In this document: positions 35,239-43,154 of the stretch, in pieces
How the letters are laid out: every line of letters begins with the position of its first letter
Position numbering within the stretch: position 1 is the first letter of the stretch
NCBI GenBank assembly: GCA_910579735.1
Contig: CAJTUZ010000005.1
Location: 62,001-126,000 of the forward strand
Source: an uncultured Lachnospiraceae bacterium
GTDB lineage: Bacteria > Bacillota > Clostridia > Lachnospirales > Lachnospiraceae
Direction: 5' to 3'
DNA: 64,000 bases
Notes under the pieces: generated by a model
The model's input: only the letters and a program-made list of their open reading frames with translations
The model's database searches: none
Told to the model about the DNA's origin: nothing
Position numbers and translations under genes: made by a program

Positions 35239-36171
35239 ATGGGTGAAAATAAAAAGACCTGGGATGAGAAAATCAAACTGATCTTAAATGAACTGGAAAA
35301 TAAAATCAGTGCGGAAAATGCCGAAAGATCCGGAAATCAGAGACCTCGCAGGAGACGCAGGAAAAAGTACCAGACGAAAGCAGAATGGAAACGGGCGTCT
35401 TTTAGACAGGACATCATCATGCAGACCGTTATGTCGCTGGCATTTCTGTTAGCAACCGTGGCGCTTGTGCAGGGAATATCCAAAGTTCTGCCGGATTCCA
35501 TTACCGTGAGCAATACGGTTGGCGGAAGGGAACTTCCCATTTACTGTGTGCAGACAGATAAGCCGCAGATCGCGCTCAGTTTTGACGCGGCATGGGGGAA
35601 TGAAGATACTGCCGATATTTTGGAAACATTGAAAAAACACAACGTAAAGGTGACTTTTTTTATGACCGGCGGCTGGGTGGAGTCCTATCCGGACGACGTG
35701 AAAGCGATTCTTGCCGAAGGACACGATCTGGGCAATCACAGTGAGAATCATAAAAATATGTCACAGCTGTCAGATGGAGAATGTGAAGAAGAACTGATGA
35801 CGGTACATAATAAGGTATTGGAGCTTACAGGATACGAAATGTTCCTGTTCCGCCCGCCATACGGAGATTATGACAATGATGTCATAAATGTGGCAAAGAA
35901 ATGCGGGTACTATCCGATACAGTGGGATGTAGATTCTCTCGACTGGAAAGATTACGGCGTTGATTCCATAATCAAAACGGTAACGGAGCACAAGCACCTT
36001 GGCAACGGCAGCATCATCCTCTGCCATAACGGGGCAAAATTTACGTCCGAGGCGTTAGATACGCTGATCACCACGCTGCAGGAAAAAGGATATGAACTGG
36101 TGCCCATTTCACAGCTTATCTATAAAGACAATTATCATCTGGACCATGAAGGCCGTCAGATCGGCAATTGA
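35239..36171 (+). CDS. PdaB-like polysaccharide deacetylase
   Basis: Predicted membrane-anchored NodB-fold enzyme that would remove acetyl groups from peptidoglycan or another N-acetylated glycan outside the membrane. The 310-residue product has a basic N-terminus, one membrane helix (about 63-82), then the NodB domain: SFDAAWG (Asp116), the metal-binding NHSENH (His167, His171), RPPYGDYD, and a C-terminal ILCHNG. The second Asp of the classic TFDDG motif is Ala, as in the sporulation-associated PdaB group, so metal use may differ. An AGGGGG site precedes the ATG. A sporulation link is inferred from the subfamily, not shown by the sequence. Confidence 0.88.
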   Translation: MGENKKTWDEKIKLILNELENKISAENAERSGNQRPRRRRRKKYQTKAEWKRASFRQDIIMQTVMSLAFLLATVALVQGISKVLPDSITVSNTVGGRELPIYCVQTDKPQIALSFDAAWGNEDTADILETLKKHNVKVTFFMTGGWVESYPDDVKAILAEGHDLGNHSENHKNMSQLSDGECEEELMTVHNKVLELTGYEMFLFRPPYGDYDNDVINVAKKCGYYPIQWDVDSLDWKDYGVDSIIKTVTEHKHLGNGSIILCHNGAKFTSEALDTLITTLQEKGYELVPISQLIYKDNYHLDHEGRQIGN

Positions 36172-36175
36172 TATC

Positions 36176-36203
36176 AGGTCAGGCTGCCATGCCTGACCTT
36201 TTT
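36176..36203 (+). terminator. Rho-independent terminator after the deacetylase
   Basis: GGTCAGGC (36177-36184) pairs with GCCTGACC (36191-36198) around a 6-base loop and is followed by five T residues. Confidence 0.93.
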
Positions 36204-36220
36204 ATAAAAGGCTCTTTTCC

Positions 36221-36248
36221 TAAAGTTTCCAACCATATCTGCCGATAT
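36221..36248 (+). promoter_or_regulatory. SigD/FliA-type (flagellar sigma) promoter
   Basis: TAAA (36221-36224) followed by 16 bases and GCCGATAT (36241-36248), an exact match to the Bacillus SigD -10 octamer and close to the accepted spacing of about 15. It lies about 145 bases before the coiled-coil gene. A hairpin, CGGTAAA (36335-36341) with TTTACCG (36346-36352), lies in the leader. Confidence 0.65.
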
Positions 36249-36392
36249 ATATTAATAAAAAACGATTCAATTGCGCCTGCCATACTTTTTATAAAATGAT
36301 AATAAACAGGACAATATAGAAAAGAATCGCGCATCGGTAAAAGGATTTACCGCGGAACATAATCAGGCAGCAGCATCAGGGAGGATGATGGT

Positions 36393-37229
36393 ATGGGCAT
36401 GGGAATGAGAGTCAGCACGGGCAGTTCAAACAAAACAAAGATCGAACTGCGAAACCGGGACGGAAGCAAAGCGGGAACGCTTACGATCTCTAAACCGACG
36501 AACCGGTATGCGAGGAAGAAGAAACTTTCTTATAGTTTTAAGAGGATCTCTACAAGAATCATGGCAACAAGGTCGTCGGGCGCCGCGGGCAAGGTGGTGC
36601 GGGAAGCCCGCAGTGAACTTGTTACGCTTTTGCTTAAGGAAAAAAGCGCACAATATGATCCCCAGGAAGTAAAGAGTGCGATCAAACACGCAAGAGCTAT
36701 GGAACGGATCGCCAAGAAGAAAAGAAAGCATATAGAAGAGGAAGAACGGGCCAAACAAACCGGCGCGACTACGATTGAGGATAAAATCGAGGCTTATGAA
36801 ACACGGGAAGCACAAGAGGAACAGGAACAGTCCGAACTGAGCCAAAAAGAACTGGAACAGCTTGCACGGGAATTAGAGCAGCTTATGAAAGAATCCGAGC
36901 AGGAGATGGCGGAACTGGCAGAAGAACTGGTGAGTGCATCCTGGGAAAAAATGGATGAAAAAGATCTTGAGAACTTAAAAAAGAAGCACAGGGCGGATGA
37001 ACTGCGGGAAATCATGGAAGCCGACATGAAGTATCTGAAGGCTTTGTTTGACAGGCTCGCAAAAGAGCAGCAGGCCAATGCAAACGGGAATCCGTCTGCC
37101 GCGGCGGCAGCCGATGCGGCGAATCCTGCATGCGGCGTTTCTTTGGAGATTGCAGGCGTGGAAATGCCGGTGGAAGTATCGGAAGCGCCCGTTTTGGCGG
37201 AGGGCGGCTGTGTGGATGTGTCATTGTAG
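36393..37229 (+). CDS. Coiled-coil protein of unknown function behind a SigD-like promoter
   Basis: A 278-residue soluble protein I cannot assign. It has a basic first third (KPTNRYARKKKLSYSFKRIS), a long, strongly charged helical centre rich in Glu, Lys and Gln (about 95-225) that should form coiled coils, then an Ala/Asn-rich linker and a short C-terminal segment with two cysteines. No signal peptide or membrane helix. GGGAGG lies 8 bases before ATG 36393. The flagellar-type promoter upstream suggests expression with motility genes; a flagellar export chaperone, a structural protein or a post-translational regulator are all possible, none proven. Confidence 0.72.
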   Translation: MGMGMRVSTGSSNKTKIELRNRDGSKAGTLTISKPTNRYARKKKLSYSFKRISTRIMATRSSGAAGKVVREARSELVTLLLKEKSAQYDPQEVKSAIKHARAMERIAKKKRKHIEEEERAKQTGATTIEDKIEAYETREAQEEQEQSELSQKELEQLARELEQLMKESEQEMAELAEELVSASWEKMDEKDLENLKKKHRADELREIMEADMKYLKALFDRLAKEQQANANGNPSAAAAADAANPACGVSLEIAGVEMPVEVSEAPVLAEGGCVDVSL

Positions 37230-37313
37230 CGCCGGCTGCCATGGAATTAAATAGCGTATGTAATGAAAAGATATGATATATCAAAAAATAAGGAAAAGGA
37301 GCAGGACAGTCAC

Positions 37314-39017
37314 ATGAAATTTTCTGAAATGTCTTACAGGCGTCCCGATATGGAGGACGTAAAAAAGCAATTGCAGGATCTGACAGACCGTTTTAAGGCG
37401 GCAGCGGATTATGCGTCGGCCAAAAACATCTTCATGGAGAAGGAGACGCTCGATAAGCATGTCGATACGCAGCAGACGCTTGCCAAGGTACGGCATGATA
37501 TTGACACGCGTGACACATTTTATGACGAAGAAGTAAAATTCTGGAGTGCGGCTGCACCGGAATTAAAAGAGTATCAGCAGATGTGGACATCAGCCATGTT
37601 AAACAGTCCGTTCCGTGCGGATTTTGAGGCGGAATACGGGAAACTGATGTTTCAGAATGAAGAAATGAGTCTGAAAACATTTTCTCCGGAGATCATAGGA
37701 GAACTGCAGAAAGAGAATGATCTTGTACAGGAATACAGAAAGCTGATCGCATCGGCGCAGATTCCGTTTGAGAACGGCGTCTATACGCTCTCCCAGCTGA
37801 CGCCGTTTAAGAGCGATCCGGATGATGAACGCCGTCTGGCGGCATGGAAAGCAGACGGACAGTGGTTTAAAGAAAACCAGAAAGAAATGGACCGTCTGTA
37901 TGACGAACTTGTTCATCTGCGCGATACCATGGGCAGAAAATTAGGATATGACGGATACACGGAGCTTGGTTATTACCGGATGCAGCGTAACTGCTATACG
38001 AAAGCGGATGTGGAGAAATTCCGCGCCGCAGTCGTTAAATATCTGGTTCCGGTAGCGGACAGCATTTATCGTGAGCAGGCAAAACGTCTGGGAAAAGAAT
38101 ATCCGATGAATTTTGCGGATAATGCGCTTGAGTTCCGTTCCGGAAATGCCAGACCGGATGGAACGCCGGACGATATTCTGGCACAGGGCAGAAAGTTTTA
38201 TGATGAACTGAGTCCGGAGACGAGCGAATTTTTCCGTACAATGTTGGATGGTGAGCTGCTCGATGTGCTTTCAACCGAAGGCAAAGCCGGCGGCGGTTAT
38301 TGTACGAGCATTCCGGATCACAATGTGCCGTTTATTTTTGCCAATTTCAACGGCACGCAGCATGATGTGGAAGTCGTTACACACGAGGCCGGACATGCCT
38401 TTGCGGCATGGATGAACCGTGACCGTGTGCCGATGGAATATGTATGGCCTTCTCTGGAAGCGTGTGAAGTGCATTCCATGTCCATGGAATTTTTTGCATG
38501 GAACTGGGCGGAAGGATTTTTCGGAAAAGACACGAGGAAATTTTTCTATACGCATCTGGCCGGCGCATTGACATTTATTCCGTATGGCACCATGGTAGAC
38601 CATTTCCAGCATGTCGTCTATGAGAAACCGGATATGACGCCGGGACAGCGTCATGACGTCTGGAAAGAACTGCTTGGCGTTTATATGCCGTGGATGCGGC
38701 TTGACGGCGAGATTCCGTTCTATGCGGACGCAGAAGGCTGGCAGCGTCAGCACCATATTTATACCAGTCCGTTCTATTATATCGATTATTGTCTGGCACA
38801 GACCGTTGCGCTGCAGTTCTGGGCTAAAATACAAAAGGATCCGAAAGCGGCGTGGGAACGTTATATGGCATACACCAAACAGGGAGGCAGCGCTGTATTT
38901 ACCGAATTGCTGCAAAATGCCGGACTGGATAATCCGTTCGAAGAAAGCTGTCTGAAGGATGTGTGTGCCGCAGCAAGACAGTGGCTTGACAGCTTCGATC
39001 TGCAGGGTATTGTCTGA
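37314..39017 (+). CDS. M3-family oligoendopeptidase
   Basis: Second zinc oligopeptidase of the window, about 567 residues, distinct from PepF at 24539. The zinc site is HEAGH (357-361) in VTHEAGHAFAAW, with the third ligand likely the Glu in SLEACEVHS. DGTPDDILAQGRKFYDE and the IDYCLAQTVALQFW block are typical of the M3 subgroup common in Clostridia. Start at 37314 (MKFSEM) is preferred because AAAAGGAG lies about 12 bases upstream; an in-frame ATG at 37263 would add 17 charged residues. With the oligopeptide importer that follows it forms a peptide-uptake and breakdown group. Cytoplasmic. Confidence 0.93.
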   Translation: MKFSEMSYRRPDMEDVKKQLQDLTDRFKAAADYASAKNIFMEKETLDKHVDTQQTLAKVRHDIDTRDTFYDEEVKFWSAAAPELKEYQQMWTSAMLNSPFRADFEAEYGKLMFQNEEMSLKTFSPEIIGELQKENDLVQEYRKLIASAQIPFENGVYTLSQLTPFKSDPDDERRLAAWKADGQWFKENQKEMDRLYDELVHLRDTMGRKLGYDGYTELGYYRMQRNCYTKADVEKFRAAVVKYLVPVADSIYREQAKRLGKEYPMNFADNALEFRSGNARPDGTPDDILAQGRKFYDELSPETSEFFRTMLDGELLDVLSTEGKAGGGYCTSIPDHNVPFIFANFNGTQHDVEVVTHEAGHAFAAWMNRDRVPMEYVWPSLEACEVHSMSMEFFAWNWAEGFFGKDTRKFFYTHLAGALTFIPYGTMVDHFQHVVYEKPDMTPGQRHDVWKELLGVYMPWMRLDGEIPFYADAEGWQRQHHIYTSPFYYIDYCLAQTVALQFWAKIQKDPKAAWERYMAYTKQGGSAVFTELLQNAGLDNPFEESCLKDVCAAARQWLDSFDLQGIV

Positions 39018-39019
39018 TC

Positions 39020-39550
39020 ATGGCGGGACAGGAATGGCGGGGTAGAAACAGCTATCTCCGGGATTTTAAAAAAGCGCCGGACGGCAGTTATGTCTATACC
39101 GGGGAAGTCTGGCATGCTGACAATACCGTCAGGCGGCGGCTTTTGCTTAAATTATGGGTGCTGCAGGCAGTGATGCTGCCTGCAGCGGTACTGCCCGGGT
39201 TTGTAACAACAGCGGGTCTTCTGAATTCTTTTTATGTCATTCTGCCTTATGTATTCTGGGTCATCTCTGTTTTTTATCTGGCGTATACGTTGGGAAATAT
39301 GACTTTTGGCGGCAATCCCCTGCGGGATTATATTTATAAAAAAAGTGTGCTGCGTTATAAACCGTGCGCGGCGGCAGCGTTTGTCGGTGCGGCGCTTACG
39401 GCGTTTGGCATGCTTGTTTTTCTTGTGCGCGGCGGCACGGGAGAAGGTGTGGCGGTTTGTTTTGCATGCTGCGCAGTGCAGGCGGTGATGTCCTTTCTGG
39501 CAGGCCGTTTCGGGGCGGCAGGCATATGGAGCAGAGAGAAAAATGGCTGA
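39020..39550 (+). CDS. Small integral membrane protein of unknown function
   Basis: A 176-residue protein with about four membrane helices (45-65, 70-92, 115-137, 145-163) and a hydrophilic N-terminus of about 40 residues. I do not recognise a family. It starts 2 bases after the stop of the M3 peptidase gene, so translation is probably coupled and the two should be co-transcribed. It could help position the peptidase or act on its own; the sequence gives no further hint. Confidence 0.72.
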   Translation: MAGQEWRGRNSYLRDFKKAPDGSYVYTGEVWHADNTVRRRLLLKLWVLQAVMLPAAVLPGFVTTAGLLNSFYVILPYVFWVISVFYLAYTLGNMTFGGNPLRDYIYKKSVLRYKPCAAAAFVGAALTAFGMLVFLVRGGTGEGVAVCFACCAVQAVMSFLAGRFGAAGIWSREKNG

Positions 39551-39587
39551 AATTGTACAGGGAATCCATGGAATTCAAGATTTTTTA

Positions 39588-39616
39588 TTGACAGACAAAC
39601 AAAACATACGTAAAAT
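39588..39616 (+). promoter_or_regulatory. Strong SigA-type promoter of the oligopeptide transporter operon
   Basis: A perfect TTGACA (39588-39593), a 17-base spacer and TAAAAT (39611-39616), about 70 bases before the binding-protein gene. Confidence 0.85.
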
Positions 39617-39626
39617 AGGTACGTAT
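39606..39626. promoter_or_regulatory. Inverted repeat overlapping the -10 box (candidate operator)
   Basis: ATACGTA (39606-39612) and TACGTAT (39620-39626) are perfect 7-base arms around a 7-base centre. The repeat covers the -10 box and start point of the transporter promoter, a classic repressor position. No regulator gene is adjacent, so the factor is unknown. Confidence 0.5.
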
Positions 39627-39685
39627 ATGTTTAATCTTTAAATGGGCAGATTATCTTCTGCCTAAATAAAAAGGGAGGAAAAAAA

Positions 39686-42022
39686 ATGAAAAAATGCAAA
39701 AAAGTTCTTGCATTGCTGCTTTCCATGACAATGGTATTTTCATTGGCAGCCTGCGGTTCCAAAGATGAAGAACCCGCACCGGCGCCGGAGCAGACAACTG
39801 ACGACAGCAGTGCAGACACAAACGCAGACACAGAAACAACGCAGCCGGAAGAAGAAACTACAGATGATTCCGCTGCAGCACCGGTTAATGACACATTGGT
39901 TGTCAGAGTTGAGAACGGTCTTGAAGGCAAGTTCTCTCCGTTCTTCAGCTTAGCGGCACAGGATACCATGATCGATGAGATGACGCTCGTATACCTGATG
40001 GAAGTTGACCGTGTAGGGAATCCTATTCTGAACGGTATCGAAGGTGAGACACGTTCTTACAACGGAACGGATTATACTTATAATACGGCATCTAATATCG
40101 TTGTGACCGAAAACGAAGACGGTACCGTTTATTATGATATTACGATGCGTGACGACATCCAGTTCTCCGATGGGACAACGGCGGATATTGATGACGTTAT
40201 CTTCGGTATGTATGTTTTCTTAGATCCTACGTATGATGGCAACTCTACGTTGTTCTCTACCGCGATCGAGGGGATTGAAGCGTACCGCAGCGGTGTTGAG
40301 ACGCTTTATAATCTGCTGATCGCAGCGGGAGAAGACAATACGGACTTTACCTACTGGGATGAGGCGGTACAGACGAAATTCTGGTCTGAGGATCTGCCGG
40401 CTGCAGGGGAGGCTTTTGCACAGTCTATCGTTGATTATCTGATTAATGCAGGCGCGGCAACTGCCGATGATCCGCTTGAGGTCGTAACGCCCAACTGGGG
40501 ATTTGAAGTACCGGAGGGAGCAACTTTGGCAGACTTCTTTAACGTTATGTTAGAGGCATATGAAGGCGATTATAACGTGCTTTCCGATACGGAGCAGGCA
40601 AGCGGCGGTATCTGGAGCTTCCTGCCTGACGAATATCATGTAGGTGTTGAGACAGGCGAATCCGCAGTGAATGTATCCGGTATCCAGCGTACGGGCGATT
40701 ATTCCATGCGTATCGTAACGACAGGCGTTGACGCTACGATGATCTATCAGCTTGCACTGCCGATCTCTCCGATGCATTATTACGGCGATGAGAGCCTGTA
40801 TGATTATGAGAACAACAGCTTTGGTTTCCCGAAAGGTGATCTGTCTTCTGTAAAAGCAAAGACAACAACTCCTTTGGGTGCAGGCGCATATGTTTTCAAA
40901 GATTATTCCAATGGTGTCGTATATCTGGACGCTAACCCGAATTATTTCAAGGGTGCACCGAAGATTCCGCACTTGAACTTCATGGAAGCTTCCGAGGCGG
41001 ATGCCGTTACAGGTATTACAGCAGGAACTATGGATATCACGGATCCGAGTTATTCTATGGACGTAGCAAAACAGATCGCCGATATCAACGGTACGGAAGA
41101 TCTGGATGGCCCGGTTCTTTCAACCCGTCTGATCGATTACCGCGGATACGGATATATCGGTCTGGCAGCGGGAAATGTGAAAGTTGGAAACGATCCGGCT
41201 TCCGAAGAATCACGTAATCTGCGTAAAGCGCTCGCTACGGTGATCTCCGCTTACCGTGATGAAGGTATTGACTCTTATTATGGCAATACGGCGTCCATTA
41301 TCAACTATCCTATTTCCAATACATCCTGGGTTGCGCCTCAGGTTACGGATGACGGTTATCAGATCGCTTATTCTACAGATGTAAACGGTGATCCGATTTA
41401 TACGGATGGCATGTCAGCCGAAGATAAATATGCTGCGGCGCTTGAAGCGGCTCTCGGCTATTTTGAAGCGGCAGGATTTACGGTAGAAGACGGTAAAGTT
41501 ACGGCAGCGCCCGAAGGTGCGAAACTGGAGTATCAGGTAAATATCGGCGGCGGCGGAGCAGGCGACCATCCTACGTTCTTAGTACTGAAAAATGCGTCGG
41601 ATGCATTTGCCACGATCGGCATTACCTTGACGGTAAACGATCTTTCCAATTCCAGTGATCTGTATGCATCTTACCAGACCGGCGTTGCAGAAATGTGGTG
41701 TGCGGCTTGGCAGGCAGGTACTGATCCGGATATGTACCAGTTATATCACACCTCGGGTTCCACGAACTACTATCAGATCTCAGACGAAGAACTGGATGAA
41801 CTGATCGAAGCAGGCCGTCTGTCAACAGACCAGACTTATCGTAAAGGTCTGTATAAAGCAGCTATGGAGATCATTATGGACTGGGGCGTAGAGCTTCCTG
41901 TTTACCAGAGATCCGATTGTCTCCTGATCTCTTCGGAACGTGTCAAAGTAGAATCTCTTCCTACAGATATGACACCTTACTGGACTTGGGGAAATGAAGT
42001 ACAGAATCTGGAAATGAAATAA
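39686..42022 (+). CDS. Oligopeptide-type ABC transporter substrate-binding lipoprotein (oversized)
   Basis: Extracellular lipoprotein that would capture peptides and hand them to the permeases that follow. The signal peptide ends in the lipobox LAAC, with Cys23 as the lipid-modified residue, and is followed by an Asp/Glu/Thr-rich linker (about 25-75) typical of cell-wall spanning. The rest is a family-5 solute-binding domain (FSDGTTADIDDVIFGMYV, LGAGAYVFKDY, ELPVYQRSDC). At 778 residues it is about 200 longer than usual OppA/DppA proteins; the extra sequence includes a low-similarity insert near residues 180-330. GGGAGG precedes the ATG. Cleavage would depend on signal peptidase II. Confidence 0.94.
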   Translation: MKKCKKVLALLLSMTMVFSLAACGSKDEEPAPAPEQTTDDSSADTNADTETTQPEEETTDDSAAAPVNDTLVVRVENGLEGKFSPFFSLAAQDTMIDEMTLVYLMEVDRVGNPILNGIEGETRSYNGTDYTYNTASNIVVTENEDGTVYYDITMRDDIQFSDGTTADIDDVIFGMYVFLDPTYDGNSTLFSTAIEGIEAYRSGVETLYNLLIAAGEDNTDFTYWDEAVQTKFWSEDLPAAGEAFAQSIVDYLINAGAATADDPLEVVTPNWGFEVPEGATLADFFNVMLEAYEGDYNVLSDTEQASGGIWSFLPDEYHVGVETGESAVNVSGIQRTGDYSMRIVTTGVDATMIYQLALPISPMHYYGDESLYDYENNSFGFPKGDLSSVKAKTTTPLGAGAYVFKDYSNGVVYLDANPNYFKGAPKIPHLNFMEASEADAVTGITAGTMDITDPSYSMDVAKQIADINGTEDLDGPVLSTRLIDYRGYGYIGLAAGNVKVGNDPASEESRNLRKALATVISAYRDEGIDSYYGNTASIINYPISNTSWVAPQVTDDGYQIAYSTDVNGDPIYTDGMSAEDKYAAALEAALGYFEAAGFTVEDGKVTAAPEGAKLEYQVNIGGGGAGDHPTFLVLKNASDAFATIGITLTVNDLSNSSDLYASYQTGVAEMWCAAWQAGTDPDMYQLYHTSGSTNYYQISDEELDELIEAGRLSTDQTYRKGLYKAAMEIIMDWGVELPVYQRSDCLLISSERVKVESLPTDMTPYWTWGNEVQNLEMK

Positions 42023-42050
42023 GCAGTTTCTGCTTTTAGAATTGGTGTAG

Positions 42051-42082
42051 AAACCCCTGCGCCGTTGGAGCAGGGGTTTTTA
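42051..42082 (+). terminator. Intrinsic terminator between binding protein and permease genes
   Basis: AAACCCCTGC (42051-42060) pairs with GCAGGGGTTT (42070-42079), followed by more T. Inside an ABC operon such a hairpin usually lets the binding protein be made in excess of the permeases. Confidence 0.85.
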
Positions 42083-42152
42083 TTCATGATATTGGGTATT
42101 ATGTGATATATGGCCGGGCAGGAGTCCGGACCGAGGAAAGGAAGGGATTTTT

Positions 42153-43139
42153 GTGCGTAACTATATCATCAAGCGCATTCTGTTATCGATCCTGATCCTC
42201 TTCTGTGTGACATTCATCATATATGCTGTCCTGCGCTGCCTGCCCGCATCGTATGTAGAAACTATGGCGATGCAGTTATCAGCTGCGCCGGGTGCGAAAC
42301 CTTATGATGAGTGGATTGCTCAGTTGAATGCTTCTTACGGATTGGATAAGGGTATTATTGCGGGGTGGCTGACCTGGCTGCAGGATTTTGCTACCGGGCA
42401 TTTCGGAGACAGTTGGAAATTTACTGTTCCGGTTATTGAAAAGTTTAATGATGTGATCTGGCTTTCTTTTGTTATGGGAGCCATTGCTTTGGTACTGGAA
42501 CTGCTGATTGCGATTCCTCTTGGTATCATTGCTGCTACAAAGCAGTATTCTAGAGCGGACTATGCTATTACGGCAGGTGCGCTTATCGGTATTTCTTTAC
42601 CGCCGTTTTTCTTTGCGACTTTGTTAAAACTGGTTTTTGCAGTCAAGCTGCAGTGGTTTGACGTGTCCGGCCTGGTCGGACGTAACTTTGCGCAGCTGGA
42701 TTCCTTGGGACAGTTTATGGATAAAGCAAACCATCTGTTCCTTCCTATTGTGACTTTGGTTATTACATCGATTGGTGCATTGATGCGCTATACGAGAACA
42801 AATATGTTGGAAGTTTTAAATGCCGATTATATTCGGACGGCAAGGGCGAAGGGCCTGAGTGAATCAAAGGTCATCTATAAACATGCTTTCCGAAATACGT
42901 TGATTCCTCTGGTGACGATTATCGGAGGTTCCCTGCCGGGACTGTTTACCGGCGCTCTCATTACGGAGACGCTTTTCTCGATTCCGGGTATGGGCTGGAC
43001 GTCTTATCAGGCTATGGTGATCGGAGATATTCCCTTTTCCATGTTCTATATGACGTTTATCGCTGTTTTGACTTTGCTTAGTAATCTGCTTACTGATATC
43101 GTGTATGCGGTGGTAGACCCCCGTGTACGTATCGCTTAG
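42153..43139 (+). CDS. Oligopeptide ABC transporter permease, OppB/DppB type
   Basis: First membrane subunit of the importer, 328 residues with six membrane helices. It begins with the family pattern YIIKRILLSILILFCVTFII and ends with a typical SNLLTDIVYAVVDPRVR tail. The cytoplasmic EAA loop that docks the ATPase is visible as RTARAKGLSESKVIYKHAFR. Size and motifs are standard. Translation starts at GTG 42153 with AAAGGAAGGG about 9 bases upstream. It pairs with the unusual OppC-type permease 15 bases downstream. Confidence 0.94.
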   Translation: MRNYIIKRILLSILILFCVTFIIYAVLRCLPASYVETMAMQLSAAPGAKPYDEWIAQLNASYGLDKGIIAGWLTWLQDFATGHFGDSWKFTVPVIEKFNDVIWLSFVMGAIALVLELLIAIPLGIIAATKQYSRADYAITAGALIGISLPPFFFATLLKLVFAVKLQWFDVSGLVGRNFAQLDSLGQFMDKANHLFLPIVTLVITSIGALMRYTRTNMLEVLNADYIRTARAKGLSESKVIYKHAFRNTLIPLVTIIGGSLPGLFTGALITETLFSIPGMGWTSYQAMVIGDIPFSMFYMTFIAVLTLLSNLLTDIVYAVVDPRVRIA

Positions 43140-43154
43140 AAAGGAGGAATACGA

